NCBI RefSeq assembly: GCF_014699055.1
Contig: NZ_JACXAC010000003.1
Coordinates: forward strand, 186,001-250,000
DNA from: Hymenobacter armeniacus
Lineage (GTDB): Bacteria; Bacteroidota; Bacteroidia; Cytophagales; Hymenobacteraceae
Length of the DNA stretch: 64,000 bases
Direction: 5' to 3'
The notes under the pieces were generated by a model, which had not been told where the DNA came from, made no database searches, and saw only the letters and a list, made by a program, of their open reading frames with translations. Position 1 is the stretch's first letter. Each line of letters starts with the position of its first letter. The position numbers and the translations under genes were made by a program. Below are positions 17,947 through 25,777 of this stretch, one piece after another.

Positions 17947-18561
17947 TCATTGGCATTTCTTTAGCGAAACGTTTTGCAGGTTCAGCCGCGCCCTCCAGTA
18001 CACTGGCCCTTTCGGCGACAACGCCAAGGCGTTCTGGCACACCAGCTCGTCAAATAGCAAGGCCAGGTAGTGCTTCGTTTCGCTTTTAGAAAGCACAGGT
18101 GGCCCACCCGACGACTGCACGGGACGAATGCTTTCAACGCCCAACTCCCCGCCGCCCCAGCCACAATTGAATACCGTAACCACGTAAAACGCCGACGCTT
18201 GCTCCAGGTAAAGTACATACGATTTCCTGCCGAAAGCGCCGCGGAAATAACCCAAGGTGCGCAGGCTGTGCAACGCCGTGGTGTCCTGCTTCGAAAAGCT
18301 CAAGCTCCAGCCCCTTTCCCAATCGGCCTTGCTTAATTGCTGCCAGGCCGCCAAGTTGCTCTGGAGGCGGCCGGCGCGCAGGGCGGCCTCTACGGTTCCT
18401 TCGATGATGTTGATGTTATAGGCTATGGCCTCCTTGAGCGATGCCGACGCATCGGGCTGCAGCACCCGCAACGGCCAACTGCCCACTACCCGCACCTGCG
18501 CCACCGCGCCCTGGGCGCACAACAGCAAACCAAACAGCCACCAACGAATGCGCACAGCCAT
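17947..18561 (-). CDS. Hypothetical secreted protein
   Basis: This 204-residue protein begins with a signal peptide (MAVRIRWWLFGLLLCAQGAVAQ); I chose ATG 18561 for that reason, although the frame is open further upstream. The mature part is mixed alpha/beta with four Cys (including FNCGWGGGELG and VCQNALAL). There is no recognisable domain. It is probably periplasmic. It is monocistronic and ends shortly before the promoter region of recQ. Confidence 0.62.
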   Translation of the reverse strand: MAVRIRWWLFGLLLCAQGAVAQVRVVGSWPLRVLQPDASASLKEAIAYNINIIEGTVEAALRAGRLQSNLAAWQQLSKADWERGWSLSFSKQDTTALHSLRTLGYFRGAFGRKSYVLYLEQASAFYVVTVFNCGWGGGELGVESIRPVQSSGGPPVLSKSETKHYLALLFDELVCQNALALSPKGPVYWRARLNLQNVSLKKCQ

Positions 18562-18620
18562 ATAAAAGTGTACAGTATTCAAAAATATCGGTTCAAGGCC
18601 AATACCGTGAGAATGGCCCA

Positions 18621-18652
18621 CAAAAAAGCCCGGCACCTTGCGGCGCCGGGCT
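18621..18652 (-). terminator. Intrinsic terminator for the 18676-19464 gene
   Basis: Read on the minus strand, a stem with arms AGCCCGGC and GCCGGGCT is followed by six T. It lies just after the stop at 18676. Confidence 0.8.
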
Positions 18653-18675
18653 GGTAGAGATAGAAGCGAAGTTGA

Positions 18676-19464
18676 TTAAGCCGCAGCTTTCTCGCCGTTC
18701 TCGCGGTCGTCGATGGCTTTGCGCAGCTTGGCAATGGCCTGCACGGCGCGCTCCTCGTCGAGGCGGTTGATGTTGAGCAGCATCTTGGTCTTCTCCGGAC
18801 GGGTGATGACCGGGTGGTTCAGCAGGCGGATGATTTCCTCTTTCTGCGAAGCCGTGGCGTATTGCACCGGCGCAGCAGCTTGCTCGGCCGCTACGGCGGG
18901 TGCCTCGGCGGGCACTACCTGCATGGCGGGCACGGCCTGGGCCAGGGCGGCAGCCGGGGCCGGCGCAGCGGCTTGCGTGTTGGTGTTGTAATCCATTTCC
19001 TCGGCAGGAGTAGGCTCGTAGCCGGCGGCGCGGATAATCCAGGCCAGGCAGTTGCGGTAAGCTTTGCCGATGGCGCGGGTCTGCGCCATGCTCATGATGG
19101 CAAACTCCTGGTAGAATTTCTTGCCGCTCTCCTTGTTCGAGCACACGGCGAAGCCGGCGCCCACGGTGGCGTTGTGACGCAGGTCAAACAGCGTGACCTT
19201 GGCCTGGTACTTCATTTCTTCGGGCGAGCTTACGTTGATAACGTGCTCCACGATGGGCACGATGCCCAGGCGCGAGCCCGCGTACTGCCAGCCCTCCACG
19301 TTCACGAACTCCTTGCCCTGCACGTTCGTGGTGAGCTTGTTGTCCTTGATGAACTTGGCGAGGTCCTTCGCCAAGTCCAGCGTTTCGTCGGAGCGGCTGA
19401 TGTCAAAGCTCTCGACTTTTACTTTTTTGGTAATGTCCTTGGTGGTTTTGGTGGCCTCGTTCAT
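18676..19464 (-). CDS. Hypothetical protein resembling phage/plasmid DNA-recombination accessory proteins
   Basis: The protein has 262 residues. The N-terminal 160 form a folded domain with KVESFDISRSDETLDLAKDL, QGKEFVNVEGWQYAGSRLG, a Cys-containing strand and IMSMAQTRAIGKAYRNCLAW. The AQTRAIGKAxRN helix is a hallmark I associate with phage and plasmid proteins near single-strand annealing genes. An Ala/Pro-rich linker (about 165-205) and a C-terminal helical domain (about 210-255) follow. It stands alone, with no integrase or phage genes nearby. An AT-rich upstream region carries a promoter and a long palindrome. The family link is from memory; the function is unknown. Confidence 0.68.
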   Translation of the reverse strand: MNEATKTTKDITKKVKVESFDISRSDETLDLAKDLAKFIKDNKLTTNVQGKEFVNVEGWQYAGSRLGIVPIVEHVINVSSPEEMKYQAKVTLFDLRHNATVGAGFAVCSNKESGKKFYQEFAIMSMAQTRAIGKAYRNCLAWIIRAAGYEPTPAEEMDYNTNTQAAAPAPAAALAQAVPAMQVVPAEAPAVAAEQAAAPVQYATASQKEEIIRLLNHPVITRPEKTKMLLNINRLDEERAVQAIAKLRKAIDDRENGEKAAA

Positions 19465-19512
19465 GGCGGTGTGGTGTGTTAATGTGTCCAACTGATGTTC
19501 GTGAGTATAACC

Positions 19513-19546
19513 CAAAGATAGAAAGAAACGTGCCAAAAAAGCCAAA
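19513..19546 (-). promoter_or_regulatory. Promoter of the 18676-19464 gene
   Basis: On the minus strand, TTTG (19543-19546), a 22-base spacer and a perfect TATCTTTG (19513-19520) form a Bacteroidota promoter. It predicts a start near 19507 and a leader of about 43 bases. Confidence 0.65.
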
Positions 19547-19560
19547 AATATTGGTAAATT

Positions 19561-19594
19561 TTATTGCTGTAAATCAGCGATTTATCAGCAATAA
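19561..19594. promoter_or_regulatory. Long AT-rich palindrome, candidate regulator site
   Basis: TTATTGCTGTAAATC faces GATTTATCAGCAATAA with three bases between and one unpaired A. Its centre is about 70 bases upstream of the predicted transcription start of the 18676-19464 gene. It sits in an AT-rich island (about 19500-19620) inside a GC-rich region. Confidence 0.55.
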
Positions 19595-19689
19595 GAAAAA
19601 TATGTACGGCTAATCAGGTTGGGATTACGCTGCTCGGGACTGCAACACCGGCGGCTTTGCTAAAATTCCGGCTGTCTGCACATTCTCCA

Positions 19690-19735
19690 AATGCCTTCCG
19701 ACCCAATTCCATCGGGCCGGAAGGCATTGTTTTTT
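19690..19735 (+). terminator. Orphan intrinsic terminator in a 566-base gap
   Basis: AATGCCTTCCG (19690-19700) is inverted at 19718-19728 and followed by G and six T. No gene ends upstream on the plus strand. It may belong to a small untranslated RNA starting in the AT-rich stretch at 19500-19620, or read the other way. The rest of the gap (19736-20030) shows nothing I can interpret. Confidence 0.55.
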
Positions 19736-20030
19736 GCGCCGAGCCAACCTTTTTCCGGCTGCCTCCGAGTAGCAGGTAAAGCCCCCGGCCCCGGCGCGAC
19801 TGACTCACCCAGGTCTGCGCAGCAGGGCGTTGGCTGGCCCGTGAACGGGCGGCAATCCGTCGGCGCCGACGGCGGCTGCCCGCTCACCTGCCGGCTGCTC
19901 GATGCCTCTTTTTCGGCTGGCCCGCCCGCGGGCTGCGCCCGCTTTTGCCCGCCTTCCGGCCGGGTCAGGGCCCGCTGTGCCCGTGCCAGCCGGGCCGCAT
20001 TTTTCACTCACCACTAAACCAATCACTTTC

Positions 20031-20933
20031 ATGGCACATTTAGCACACTCATTTCTGGTGCGTTTCCGGCCCGTGGCCCTTGCGCTCGCGCTGTTGGCTT
20101 CGCTGGGCGCCGGTGTGGCCGGCTGCAAAAAAGACGCCACGCCCGAAGTCGACCAGGACGCCGTGGCCAACGTGAAGCTGGCCAACTCGGCCACCCTGGG
20201 CACCTACCTCACCGACGCCGACGGCAACACGCTCTACCTCTTCGCCCGCGACGTGGACGGCACCAACGCCTGCACCAGCGCCGGTTGCATGCCCCTGTGG
20301 CCCGTGTACTACCAGGCCGACATCAAGGTGCCCAAGGCCCTGAACGCCGGCGATTTCAGCACCAAAACCACCGCCGACGGCCGCCAGCAGACCACCTACA
20401 AAGGCTGGCCGCTCTACTACTACGCCCCGGCCGTGGGCGGCGTCAATACCCGTGAGGCGCCCGGCACCACCGGCGGCAACGGCATTGGCGGCATCTGGCA
20501 CGTGGTGAGCCCCAACTACGGCGTGACCCTGGCCAGCAAAAACGTGGAAGACAAAACCACCCGCGTGGTGGCCAGCCGCACCTACCTCGTCGACGGCCTG
20601 GGCCGCACGCTCTACTTCTTTGCCAAAGACAACGGCGCCACGCCCGCCACGCAGGCCACCAACTGCACCGGCAACTGCGCCGCCATCTGGCCCGCCGTGT
20701 ACAAAAGTGCGCCTCTCGTGCCTTCCACGCTGCGCGCCAGTGACTTCGGCACCATCACCCGCGAACCCAGCACCACCACCGGCCCCTACGGCACCACCAC
20801 CAGCACCCGCGAGCAGCTCACCTACAAGGGCCGCCCGCTCTACTACTACGTCGGCGACGGCGCCACTCGCGGCAAAGTAGAAGGCCACAACCTCGACGAC
20901 TCCGGCGACAAGTGGTTTGCCGCCGCGCCGTGA
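20031..20933 (+). CDS. Lipoprotein with two COG4315-type secreted repeats
   Basis: This 300-residue lipoprotein has a signal peptide ending in a lipobox with Cys32 (GVAGC). Two copies of the 'secreted repeat of unknown function' follow. The first has LTDADGNTLYLFARD, a Cys pair (NACTSAGC) and a closing WPLYYYAP segment. The second has LVDGLGRTLYFFAKD, NCTGNCAAIWP and RPLYYYVGD. The YxFxxD motif defines the family, which is found in envelope lipoproteins of many phyla with unknown biochemical role. I chose ATG 20031 because it begins the signal peptide. A bidirectional terminator follows. Confidence 0.87.
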   Translation: MAHLAHSFLVRFRPVALALALLASLGAGVAGCKKDATPEVDQDAVANVKLANSATLGTYLTDADGNTLYLFARDVDGTNACTSAGCMPLWPVYYQADIKVPKALNAGDFSTKTTADGRQQTTYKGWPLYYYAPAVGGVNTREAPGTTGGNGIGGIWHVVSPNYGVTLASKNVEDKTTRVVASRTYLVDGLGRTLYFFAKDNGATPATQATNCTGNCAAIWPAVYKSAPLVPSTLRASDFGTITREPSTTTGPYGTTTSTREQLTYKGRPLYYYVGDGATRGKVEGHNLDDSGDKWFAAAP

Positions 20934-20974
20934 GCGGGCAGAGCCCACTGCTTTGGCTAAAAACCGTGTAAAAC

Positions 20975-21016
20975 AAAACCGTCCTGCTTCGACAAGCGCA
21001 GCAGGACGGTTTTTTG
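20975..21016. terminator. Bidirectional intrinsic terminator
   Basis: AAAACCGTCCTGC (20975-20987) faces GCAGGACGGTTTT (21001-21013) and is followed by more T. It lies between the convergent lipoprotein and ABC ATPase genes. Confidence 0.82.
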
Positions 21017-21032
21017 TTCTTGCTTAGGCCGT

Positions 21033-21692
21033 TTAGCCGCCTTCCAGGATGTGGCCGTCGCGCATCACAATCTTGCGGTCGGCCATGTCGGCCAGCTGTT
21101 CGTTGTGCGTCACGATGACGAAGGTCTGGCCCAGTTCTTTGCGTAGCAGAAAGAAAATCTGGTGCAGCTCCTGGGCGTTTTTGGTGTCGAGGTTGCCGCT
21201 GGGCTCGTCGGCGAAAATGATTTCGGGGGAGTTGATGAGGGCGCGGGCCACCGACACGCGCTGCTGCTCGCCGCCGCTCATTTCGCTGGGCTTGTGTTCG
21301 GCGCGGCCTTCCAGGTTGAGCATGCCGAGGAGCTCGCGGGCCCGCACGCGCACTTCTTTTTCGGAGCGGCCGGCCAGGTAGGCGGGCAGGCACACGTTTT
21401 CGAGGGCCGTGAACTCGGGCAGCAGGTTGTGAAACTGAAAAATGAAGCCAATGTGCCGGTTCCGGAACCGGGCCAAGTCGTTGCGCCCCAGGGAGCTCAC
21501 CGATTCGCCGTCGAACAGCACCTCGCCCGAATCGGGATTGTCGAGGGTGCCCAGAATGTGCAGCAGCGTGCTCTTGCCCGCGCCCGAAGAGCCGACGATG
21601 CTCACGATTTCCGACTTCTCAATCGTCAAATCGATGCCCTTGAGGACGTTCAGAGCGTTGTAGCTCTTGTGAATGTTGATAGCTTGCAGCAA
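21033..21692 (-). CDS. ABC transporter ATP-binding protein, LolD/MacB type
   Basis: This 219-residue ATPase would power lipoprotein release or macrolide-type export together with a FtsX-like permease. It has Walker [11 protein letters not shown]-loop [15 protein letters not shown], signature [15 protein letters not shown] and Walker [13 protein letters not shown]. The start is TTG at 21692 (read as [12 protein letters not shown]). An ATG at 21782 keeps the frame open, but a perfect -7 element TAGCTTTG at 21731-21738 puts the transcription start near 21725, downstream of that ATG. No permease gene is adjacent, so it must pair with a subunit encoded elsewhere. Confidence 0.88.
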   Translation of the reverse strand: MLQAINIHKSYNALNVLKGIDLTIEKSEIVSIVGSSGAGKSTLLHILGTLDNPDSGEVLFDGESVSSLGRNDLARFRNRHIGFIFQFHNLLPEFTALENVCLPAYLAGRSEKEVRVRARELLGMLNLEGRAEHKPSEMSGGEQQRVSVARALINSPEIIFADEPSGNLDTKNAQELHQIFFLLRKELGQTFVIVTHNEQLADMADRKIVMRDGHILEGG

Positions 21693-21730
21693 CGGAGCCG
21701 GCGATAGACGTGAACGGAATGCAGTAGTGA

Positions 21731-21738
21731 CAAAGCTA
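21731..21738 (-). promoter_or_regulatory. -7 element TAGCTTTG deciding the start of the ABC ATPase
   Basis: It is a perfect minus-strand TAnnTTTG. The implied transcript begins about 33 bases before the TTG at 21692 and excludes the upstream ATG. Confidence 0.6.
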
Positions 21739-21830
21739 CGCACAATCCGGTGGCAGCCGCGCCGGGCTTGCTGCGCCGCCACCGTTTTGGGGCGGCTATC
21801 TTTCAGTTGATGACTCAGATTTCGTTGCCG

Positions 21831-22988
21831 ATGTCCGCTTTTTTTTCGGCCCGCCGCTGGCTATGGGTTGCTGTGCTGGCGCTGGCAATGGGCGTGGCCG
21901 GCTGGCAGGTGCAGCACAGGGTTTTTCAGCGGCGAAATGCCGGGGCAACCCAGGCGCCCGGTGCCGACCTGGACCGCGCGCTGCAGCTGCCCGCTGCCCC
22001 CGGCGCGCCCTACGACAGCACCCGCTTGCGCGGCGTGAGCTGGGTGGGCAGCGACTCGGTGACCGCCGCCGAGCTGGCCCCGCTGCTGCGCGACCACGTG
22101 ACCTGGATAGCCCAGATGCCCTTCGGCTGGCAGGCCGGCGCCGCCGAGCCCGGCATTCGCACCAACACGGCCCGGCCCACCGGCCGCCGCGGCCTCTGGG
22201 GCGAAAGCGACGCGGGCCTCGTGTACACAGCCCGGCTGGCGCGGCAGCACGGCATCCGCACGCTGCTCAAGCCGCACCTGTGGGTGCGGGGCCGCAACGC
22301 CTGGCCCGGCGACATCAACATGAGCAGCCCGGCCGACTGGGACGCGTGGTTTGCCAACTACTCGGCCTTCATCCTGCACTATGCCGCCCTGGCCGAAAGC
22401 GCGCGGTTCGACGGCCTGTGCATCGGCACCGAGCTCCTGCACGCCACCGAGCCGGCCCACGACAAAGCCTGGCGCGGGCTCATCAAGCGCATTCGGAAAG
22501 TGTACCACGGCCCGCTCACCTACGCCGCCAACTGGGCCGTGGAGTACCAGCAAATCCGGTTCTGGGACGCGCTGGATTATGTAGGCATTCAGGCCTATTT
22601 CCCGCTGAGCACCGCCGCCAGTCCGTCGCTCGACACGCTTGTGCGCGGCTGGCAGCCCCATTTGCGCGAGCTGGCCGCCTGGCAGAAAAAGGTGAGGAAG
22701 CCCATTGTGTTCACCGAAGTGGGCTACAAAACCACCCCCGACGCCGCCGCCCGCCCCTGGGAGTGGCCCGAGCGCACGGCCCTGCCCGAAGCCCCCGACG
22801 AGGCCACCCAGGCCCGCTGCTACGAAGCGCTGTTCCGGGCCACCTGGGGCCAGCCGTGGCTGAAAGGCCTGTTTATCTGGAAGTGGTACCCGGGCCTGGC
22901 GCCCGACGGCCCGGCCCGCCGCCACGCCGATTTCACGCCCCAGCACAAGCCCGCCGAAACCGTGCTGGCGCGCTGGTACGGGCAGTAG
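21831..22988 (+). CDS. GH113-like glycoside hydrolase, membrane-anchored or secreted
   Basis: About 385 residues. The N-terminal hydrophobic helix ([18 protein letters not shown]) is a signal anchor or signal peptide. The remainder is a (beta/alpha)8 barrel: [35 protein letters not shown], then [11 protein letters not shown] with the likely acid/base Glu near residue 200 and VFTEVGYK with the likely nucleophile near residue 297. This resembles the GH113 beta-mannanase type. ATG 21831 is used; ATG 21810 is also possible. A TATCTTTC -7-like element lies at 21797-21804. The substrate is unproven. Confidence 0.78.
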   Translation: MSAFFSARRWLWVAVLALAMGVAGWQVQHRVFQRRNAGATQAPGADLDRALQLPAAPGAPYDSTRLRGVSWVGSDSVTAAELAPLLRDHVTWIAQMPFGWQAGAAEPGIRTNTARPTGRRGLWGESDAGLVYTARLARQHGIRTLLKPHLWVRGRNAWPGDINMSSPADWDAWFANYSAFILHYAALAESARFDGLCIGTELLHATEPAHDKAWRGLIKRIRKVYHGPLTYAANWAVEYQQIRFWDALDYVGIQAYFPLSTAASPSLDTLVRGWQPHLRELAAWQKKVRKPIVFTEVGYKTTPDAAARPWEWPERTALPEAPDEATQARCYEALFRATWGQPWLKGLFIWKWYPGLAPDGPARRHADFTPQHKPAETVLARWYGQ

Positions 22989-22989
22989 C

Positions 22990-23044
22990 ACGGGCTTTTA
23001 ATCCGCGAGTGAACAGTTCGGGCGCGGGCTAAAAGTCCGCGCTA
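22990..23044. repeat. Imperfect intergenic inverted repeat
   Basis: CGGGCTTTTAATCCGCG is imperfectly inverted as CGCGGGCTAAAAGTCCGCG after a short spacer. It starts just after the GH113-like stop. It could terminate transcription or be a dispersed repeat; no second copy is seen in this window. Confidence 0.5.
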
Positions 23045-23066
23045 CCGATGCCCGCCTGCTAATTAA

Positions 23067-23100
23067 TTGGCGCAATGATGGCCCGGACGCCGTACTTTCG
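23067..23100 (+). promoter_or_regulatory. Probable sucC promoter
   Basis: TTGG (23067-23070), a 22-base spacer and TACTTTCG (23093-23100), one mismatch from TAnnTTTG, lie about 50 bases before the sucC start. Confidence 0.5.
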
Positions 23101-23150
23101 CGTCTGCAACCGCAGGGCTGCAAGGCACAACCCACCCCTTTACCGTTTTT

Positions 23151-24347
23151 ATGAACATTCACGAATACCAGGGTAAGGAAATCCTGAAAAAATACGGCGT
23201 TCGCGTGCAAGAAGGCATCACCGCCGACACCCCCGAAGAGGCCGTAGCCGCCGCCGAGAAGCTGACCGCCGACACCGGCACCAGCTGGTACGTCATCAAG
23301 GCGCAAATCCACGCCGGTGGCCGCGGCAAAGGGGGCGGCGTGAAGCTCGCCAAAGGCATCGACAAGGTGAAGGACATTGCCAGCGAAATCATTGGCATGC
23401 AGCTCGTGACCAAGCAGACCGGTGCCGAAGGCCGCAAAGTCCACAAAATTCTGGTGGCTCAGGACGTGTACTACCCCGGCCCGAGCGAAACCAAAGAGTT
23501 CTACATGAGCGTGCTGCTCGACCGCACGCTGGGCAAAAACGTCATCATCTACACCACCGAGGGTGGCATGGACATCGAGGAAGTGGCCGAAGCCCATCCC
23601 GAGAAAATTCACCGCGAGCACGTGGACCCCGCCGTGGGCCTGCAGGGCTTCCAGGCCCGCAAAATTGCGTTCAACCTGGGCCTCGAAGGCGACGCGCAGA
23701 AGGAAATGGTGAAGTTCGTGACGGCCCTTTACAAGGCCTACGACGAAACCGATTCCAGCATGTTCGAAATCAACCCCGTGCTGAAAACGTCGGACAACAA
23801 AATCCTGGCCGTGGACGCCAAGGTGACGCTGGACGAAAACGCCCTCTACCGCCACAAGGACTTCGTGGCCCTGCGCGACCTCAACGAGGAAGACCCGCTG
23901 GAAGTAGAAGCGTCGAACAACAACCTGAACTACGTGAAGCTCGACGGCAACGTGGGCTGCATGGTGAACGGCGCCGGCCTGGCCATGGCCACCATGGACA
24001 TCATCAAGCTGAGCGGCGGCGAGCCCGCCAACTTCCTCGACGTGGGCGGTGGAGCCAATGCCCAGACGGTGGAAGCCGGCTTCCGCATCATCCTGAAGGA
24101 CCCGAACGTGAAGGCCATCCTGATTAACATCTTCGGCGGCATCGTGCGCTGCGACCGGGTGGCCAACGGCGTGGTGGAAGCCTACAAAGCCATCGGCGAC
24201 ATCCGCGTGCCCATCATCGTGCGCTTGCAAGGCACCAACGCCGAAGAAGGCGCCCGCATCATCGACGAGAGCGGCCTGAAAGTGTCGTCGGCCGTGCTGC
24301 TGAAAGACGCCGCCGCCCGCGTGAAAGAAGTGCTGGCTAGCGCTTAG
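23151..24347 (+). CDS. sucC: Succinate-CoA ligase (ADP-forming) subunit beta
   Basis: This is the TCA-cycle enzyme subunit that, with SucD, makes ATP or GTP from succinyl-CoA. It has 398 residues, the usual length. The start is canonical ([19 protein letters not shown]), the ATP-grasp domain carries [20 protein letters not shown], and the C-terminal ligase domain has [17 protein letters not shown] and [18 protein letters not shown]. sucD is not adjacent, which is common in Bacteroidota. A strong bidirectional terminator follows. Confidence 0.97.
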   Translation: MNIHEYQGKEILKKYGVRVQEGITADTPEEAVAAAEKLTADTGTSWYVIKAQIHAGGRGKGGGVKLAKGIDKVKDIASEIIGMQLVTKQTGAEGRKVHKILVAQDVYYPGPSETKEFYMSVLLDRTLGKNVIIYTTEGGMDIEEVAEAHPEKIHREHVDPAVGLQGFQARKIAFNLGLEGDAQKEMVKFVTALYKAYDETDSSMFEINPVLKTSDNKILAVDAKVTLDENALYRHKDFVALRDLNEEDPLEVEASNNNLNYVKLDGNVGCMVNGAGLAMATMDIIKLSGGEPANFLDVGGGANAQTVEAGFRIILKDPNVKAILINIFGGIVRCDRVANGVVEAYKAIGDIRVPIIVRLQGTNAEEGARIIDESGLKVSSAVLLKDAAARVKEVLASA

Positions 24348-24378
24348 TTGTCAGTTGTTCGTTGCTAGTTGCTAGCAG

Positions 24379-24415
24379 CAAAAAGGCCCGCCTGAGTCGT
24401 CAGGCGGGCCTTTTT
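24379..24415. terminator. Bidirectional terminator between sucC and ohr
   Basis: A perfect 16-bp stem (AAAAAGGCCCGCCTGA / TCAGGCGGGCCTTTTT) with a GTCG loop. Confidence 0.88.
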
Positions 24416-24455
24416 ATTGAAGCTGTTCGTTGAGCTACCAACGGACAACGAGCAA

Positions 24456-24923
24456 CTATTTCCCGGCCACGCCGGCGTTCTCTTCGGCCTGCACCGGCAG
24501 GGCCTTGCCTTGCACGCGCAGCTCCACTTCCATGTTGCCGCGGGTGCCCACCGAGTAGGGGCAAATGTTGTGGGCATAGCGCACCATCTCAATGGTTTTG
24601 GCTTCGTCGAATTTCTTCAGGTCCACGTCGAGGATGGCGCTCAGGCCGTAGCCTTCGCCTTCCTGAAACAGCGTGACGGAGCAGGTCACGGTGCTCTCTT
24701 TGTCGAGGGTGTCGCCGTTGCGCTGGGCCGTGACCAGCAGGGCCTGCTGAAAGCACGAGGCGTAGCCGGCGGCAAACAGCTCTTCGGGGTTGGTGGCGCC
24801 TTTTTTGCCGCCCAGGCCCTCGGGAACCGACATTTCCAGGTCGATGACGCCGGTGGCCGAGCGAACGTGGCCGCTACGGCCACCAACGGCCGCAGCATCG
24901 GCCGTGTACAGGTTCTTCTTCAT
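24456..24923 (-). CDS. Organic hydroperoxide resistance protein (Ohr/OsmC family)
   Basis: This 155-residue cytoplasmic thiol peroxidase reduces organic hydroperoxides. It contains both reactive cysteines in family context, ASCFQQALL and NICPYS, and the N-terminal strands typical of Ohr (LYTADAAAVGGRSGHVRS). The length and the VPEGLGGKKGATNPEELFAAGY segment favour Ohr over OsmC. It is monocistronic and convergent with sucC. No adjacent OhrR-type regulator is seen. Confidence 0.92.
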   Translation of the reverse strand: MKKNLYTADAAAVGGRSGHVRSATGVIDLEMSVPEGLGGKKGATNPEELFAAGYASCFQQALLVTAQRNGDTLDKESTVTCSVTLFQEGEGYGLSAILDVDLKKFDEAKTIEMVRYAHNICPYSVGTRGNMEVELRVQGKALPVQAEENAGVAGK

Positions 24924-25038
24924 AAAAACAGAGGGGAAGGTGATGAAATTTTCAATCGGTAGGGTACTGGCTTAACTGGTTTTGGGGCGCTGGGGTTGTG
25001 CAACCCGGCCAGCCGGACTGAGGAATTTGCCCAAGCTA

Positions 25039-25071
25039 TTTGGTAGCCACGCGCTTTTAAGGCTACTTTTG
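25039..25071 (+). promoter_or_regulatory. tRNA-Arg promoter
   Basis: TTTG (25039-25042), a 21-base spacer and TACTTTTG (25064-25071) give an excellent Bacteroidota promoter about 18 bases before the mature tRNA. Confidence 0.75.
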
Positions 25072-25088
25072 CAGTCCTATCACGTACC

Positions 25089-25163
25089 GGCCACGTCGTA
25101 CAACGGATAGTATGAGAGTTTCCGAAGCTCTTGATTTAGGTTCGATTCCTAACGTGGCCACCA
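25089..25163 (+). tRNA. tRNA-Arg (anticodon CCG)
   Basis: This folds by eye into a full cloverleaf of 75 bases including an encoded CCA. It has a 7-bp acceptor (GGCCACG / CGTGGCC), a 4-bp D stem (GTAC / GTAT), an anticodon stem AGAGT / GCTCT with loop TTCCGAA, a T stem TTAGG / CCTAA with loop TTCGATT, and discriminator A. The anticodon CCG reads the Arg codon CGG. It is followed at once by an intrinsic terminator. Confidence 0.95.
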
Positions 25164-25164
25164 G

Positions 25165-25197
25165 AAAGCCCGTTTCCAGCTTGGAAACGGGCTTTTT
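25165..25197 (+). terminator. Intrinsic terminator of the tRNA-Arg gene
   Basis: AAAGCCCGTTTCCA / TGGAAACGGGCTTT with a three-base loop and a T run, beginning two bases after the CCA. Confidence 0.88.
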
Positions 25198-25291
25198 ATT
25201 TTGCTGCATGTGCAGCCAGAGGGACCCGGCCTGGCCCCGAGGTATCCGAATGCAGCCAACCGGCTGGCGCGGTCGGGTTCCAACCGCGTCG

Positions 25292-25621
25292 GATTTATAT
25301 AGCTTTCTGACCCGGCTGCCCAGCACCCTGAACATCGATGCGATGGAAGATTCGCAGGTGTTGTTGCTGGCGCAGGCCGATTTGGAAACCAATTACGCCG
25401 AAAGCTCCGTGTTTGAGCGCTACATGCGCCTGCTCCTGCAAAGCCGCGAAGTGGCCCTGCAGGAGCGGGTGAATGCCACCCTGAGCCAGACGTCGGGCGA
25501 AAAATACCAGCACTTCGTGCGTCAATACCCCACCATTGTGCAGCGGGTGCCGCAGCACGTCATCGCCTTTTATCTGGGCATCACACCCGAGTCGCTGAGC
25601 CGGGTGCGGCGGCAGCTGTAG
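25292..25621 (+). pseudogene. N-terminally truncated Crp/Fnr-family regulator
   Basis: From about DLYSFLTRLPSTLNIDAMEDSQ onward (in two parts) the frame matches the second half of Bacteroidota Crp-like regulators: the end of the cyclic-nucleotide-type beta-roll, the dimerisation helix, and a C-terminal winged helix with VPQHVIAFYLGITPESLSRVRR. The first half of the sensor domain is missing and the frame runs back into the tRNA terminator without Crp-like sequence. A protein from ATG 25343 would have 92 residues and keep only part of the fold. I read it as a remnant left when DNA was lost or inserted next to the tRNA. Confidence 0.72.
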
Positions 25622-25676
25622 CGCCAGGAGGCCCGCGCACAGGAAGCGGGAAGGCTGACCGGGCGGTGAATACTTT

Positions 25677-25692
25677 CTTATCCTAGGATAAG
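25677..25692. promoter_or_regulatory. Perfect 16-bp palindrome, candidate operator for the VOC gene
   Basis: CTTATCCTAGGATAAG is a perfect palindrome 85 bases before the VOC start. Catechol dioxygenases of this type are often controlled by MarR-family repressors that bind such palindromes; none is encoded nearby. Confidence 0.5.
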
Positions 25693-25777
25693 GCGTCGGG
25701 GTAGGGAAGGATGCAACCTTTGCTGCGTGCTTTGCGGAGAAAAACGACTCTCGGCGCTTTCGCACCCTCTACTTGCC

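Noticed and set aside
19690..19900. A riboswitch or structural RNA (cobalamin, SRP, 6S) in the gap before the lipoprotein gene
   Set aside because: I could not match any conserved core; only the terminator hairpin and an AT-rich upstream stretch are visible.
21693..21782. Upstream ATG start for the LolD-like ATPase
   Set aside because: The extra 30 residues are not conserved-looking and the perfect TAGCTTTG promoter at 21731 places the transcript start after that ATG.
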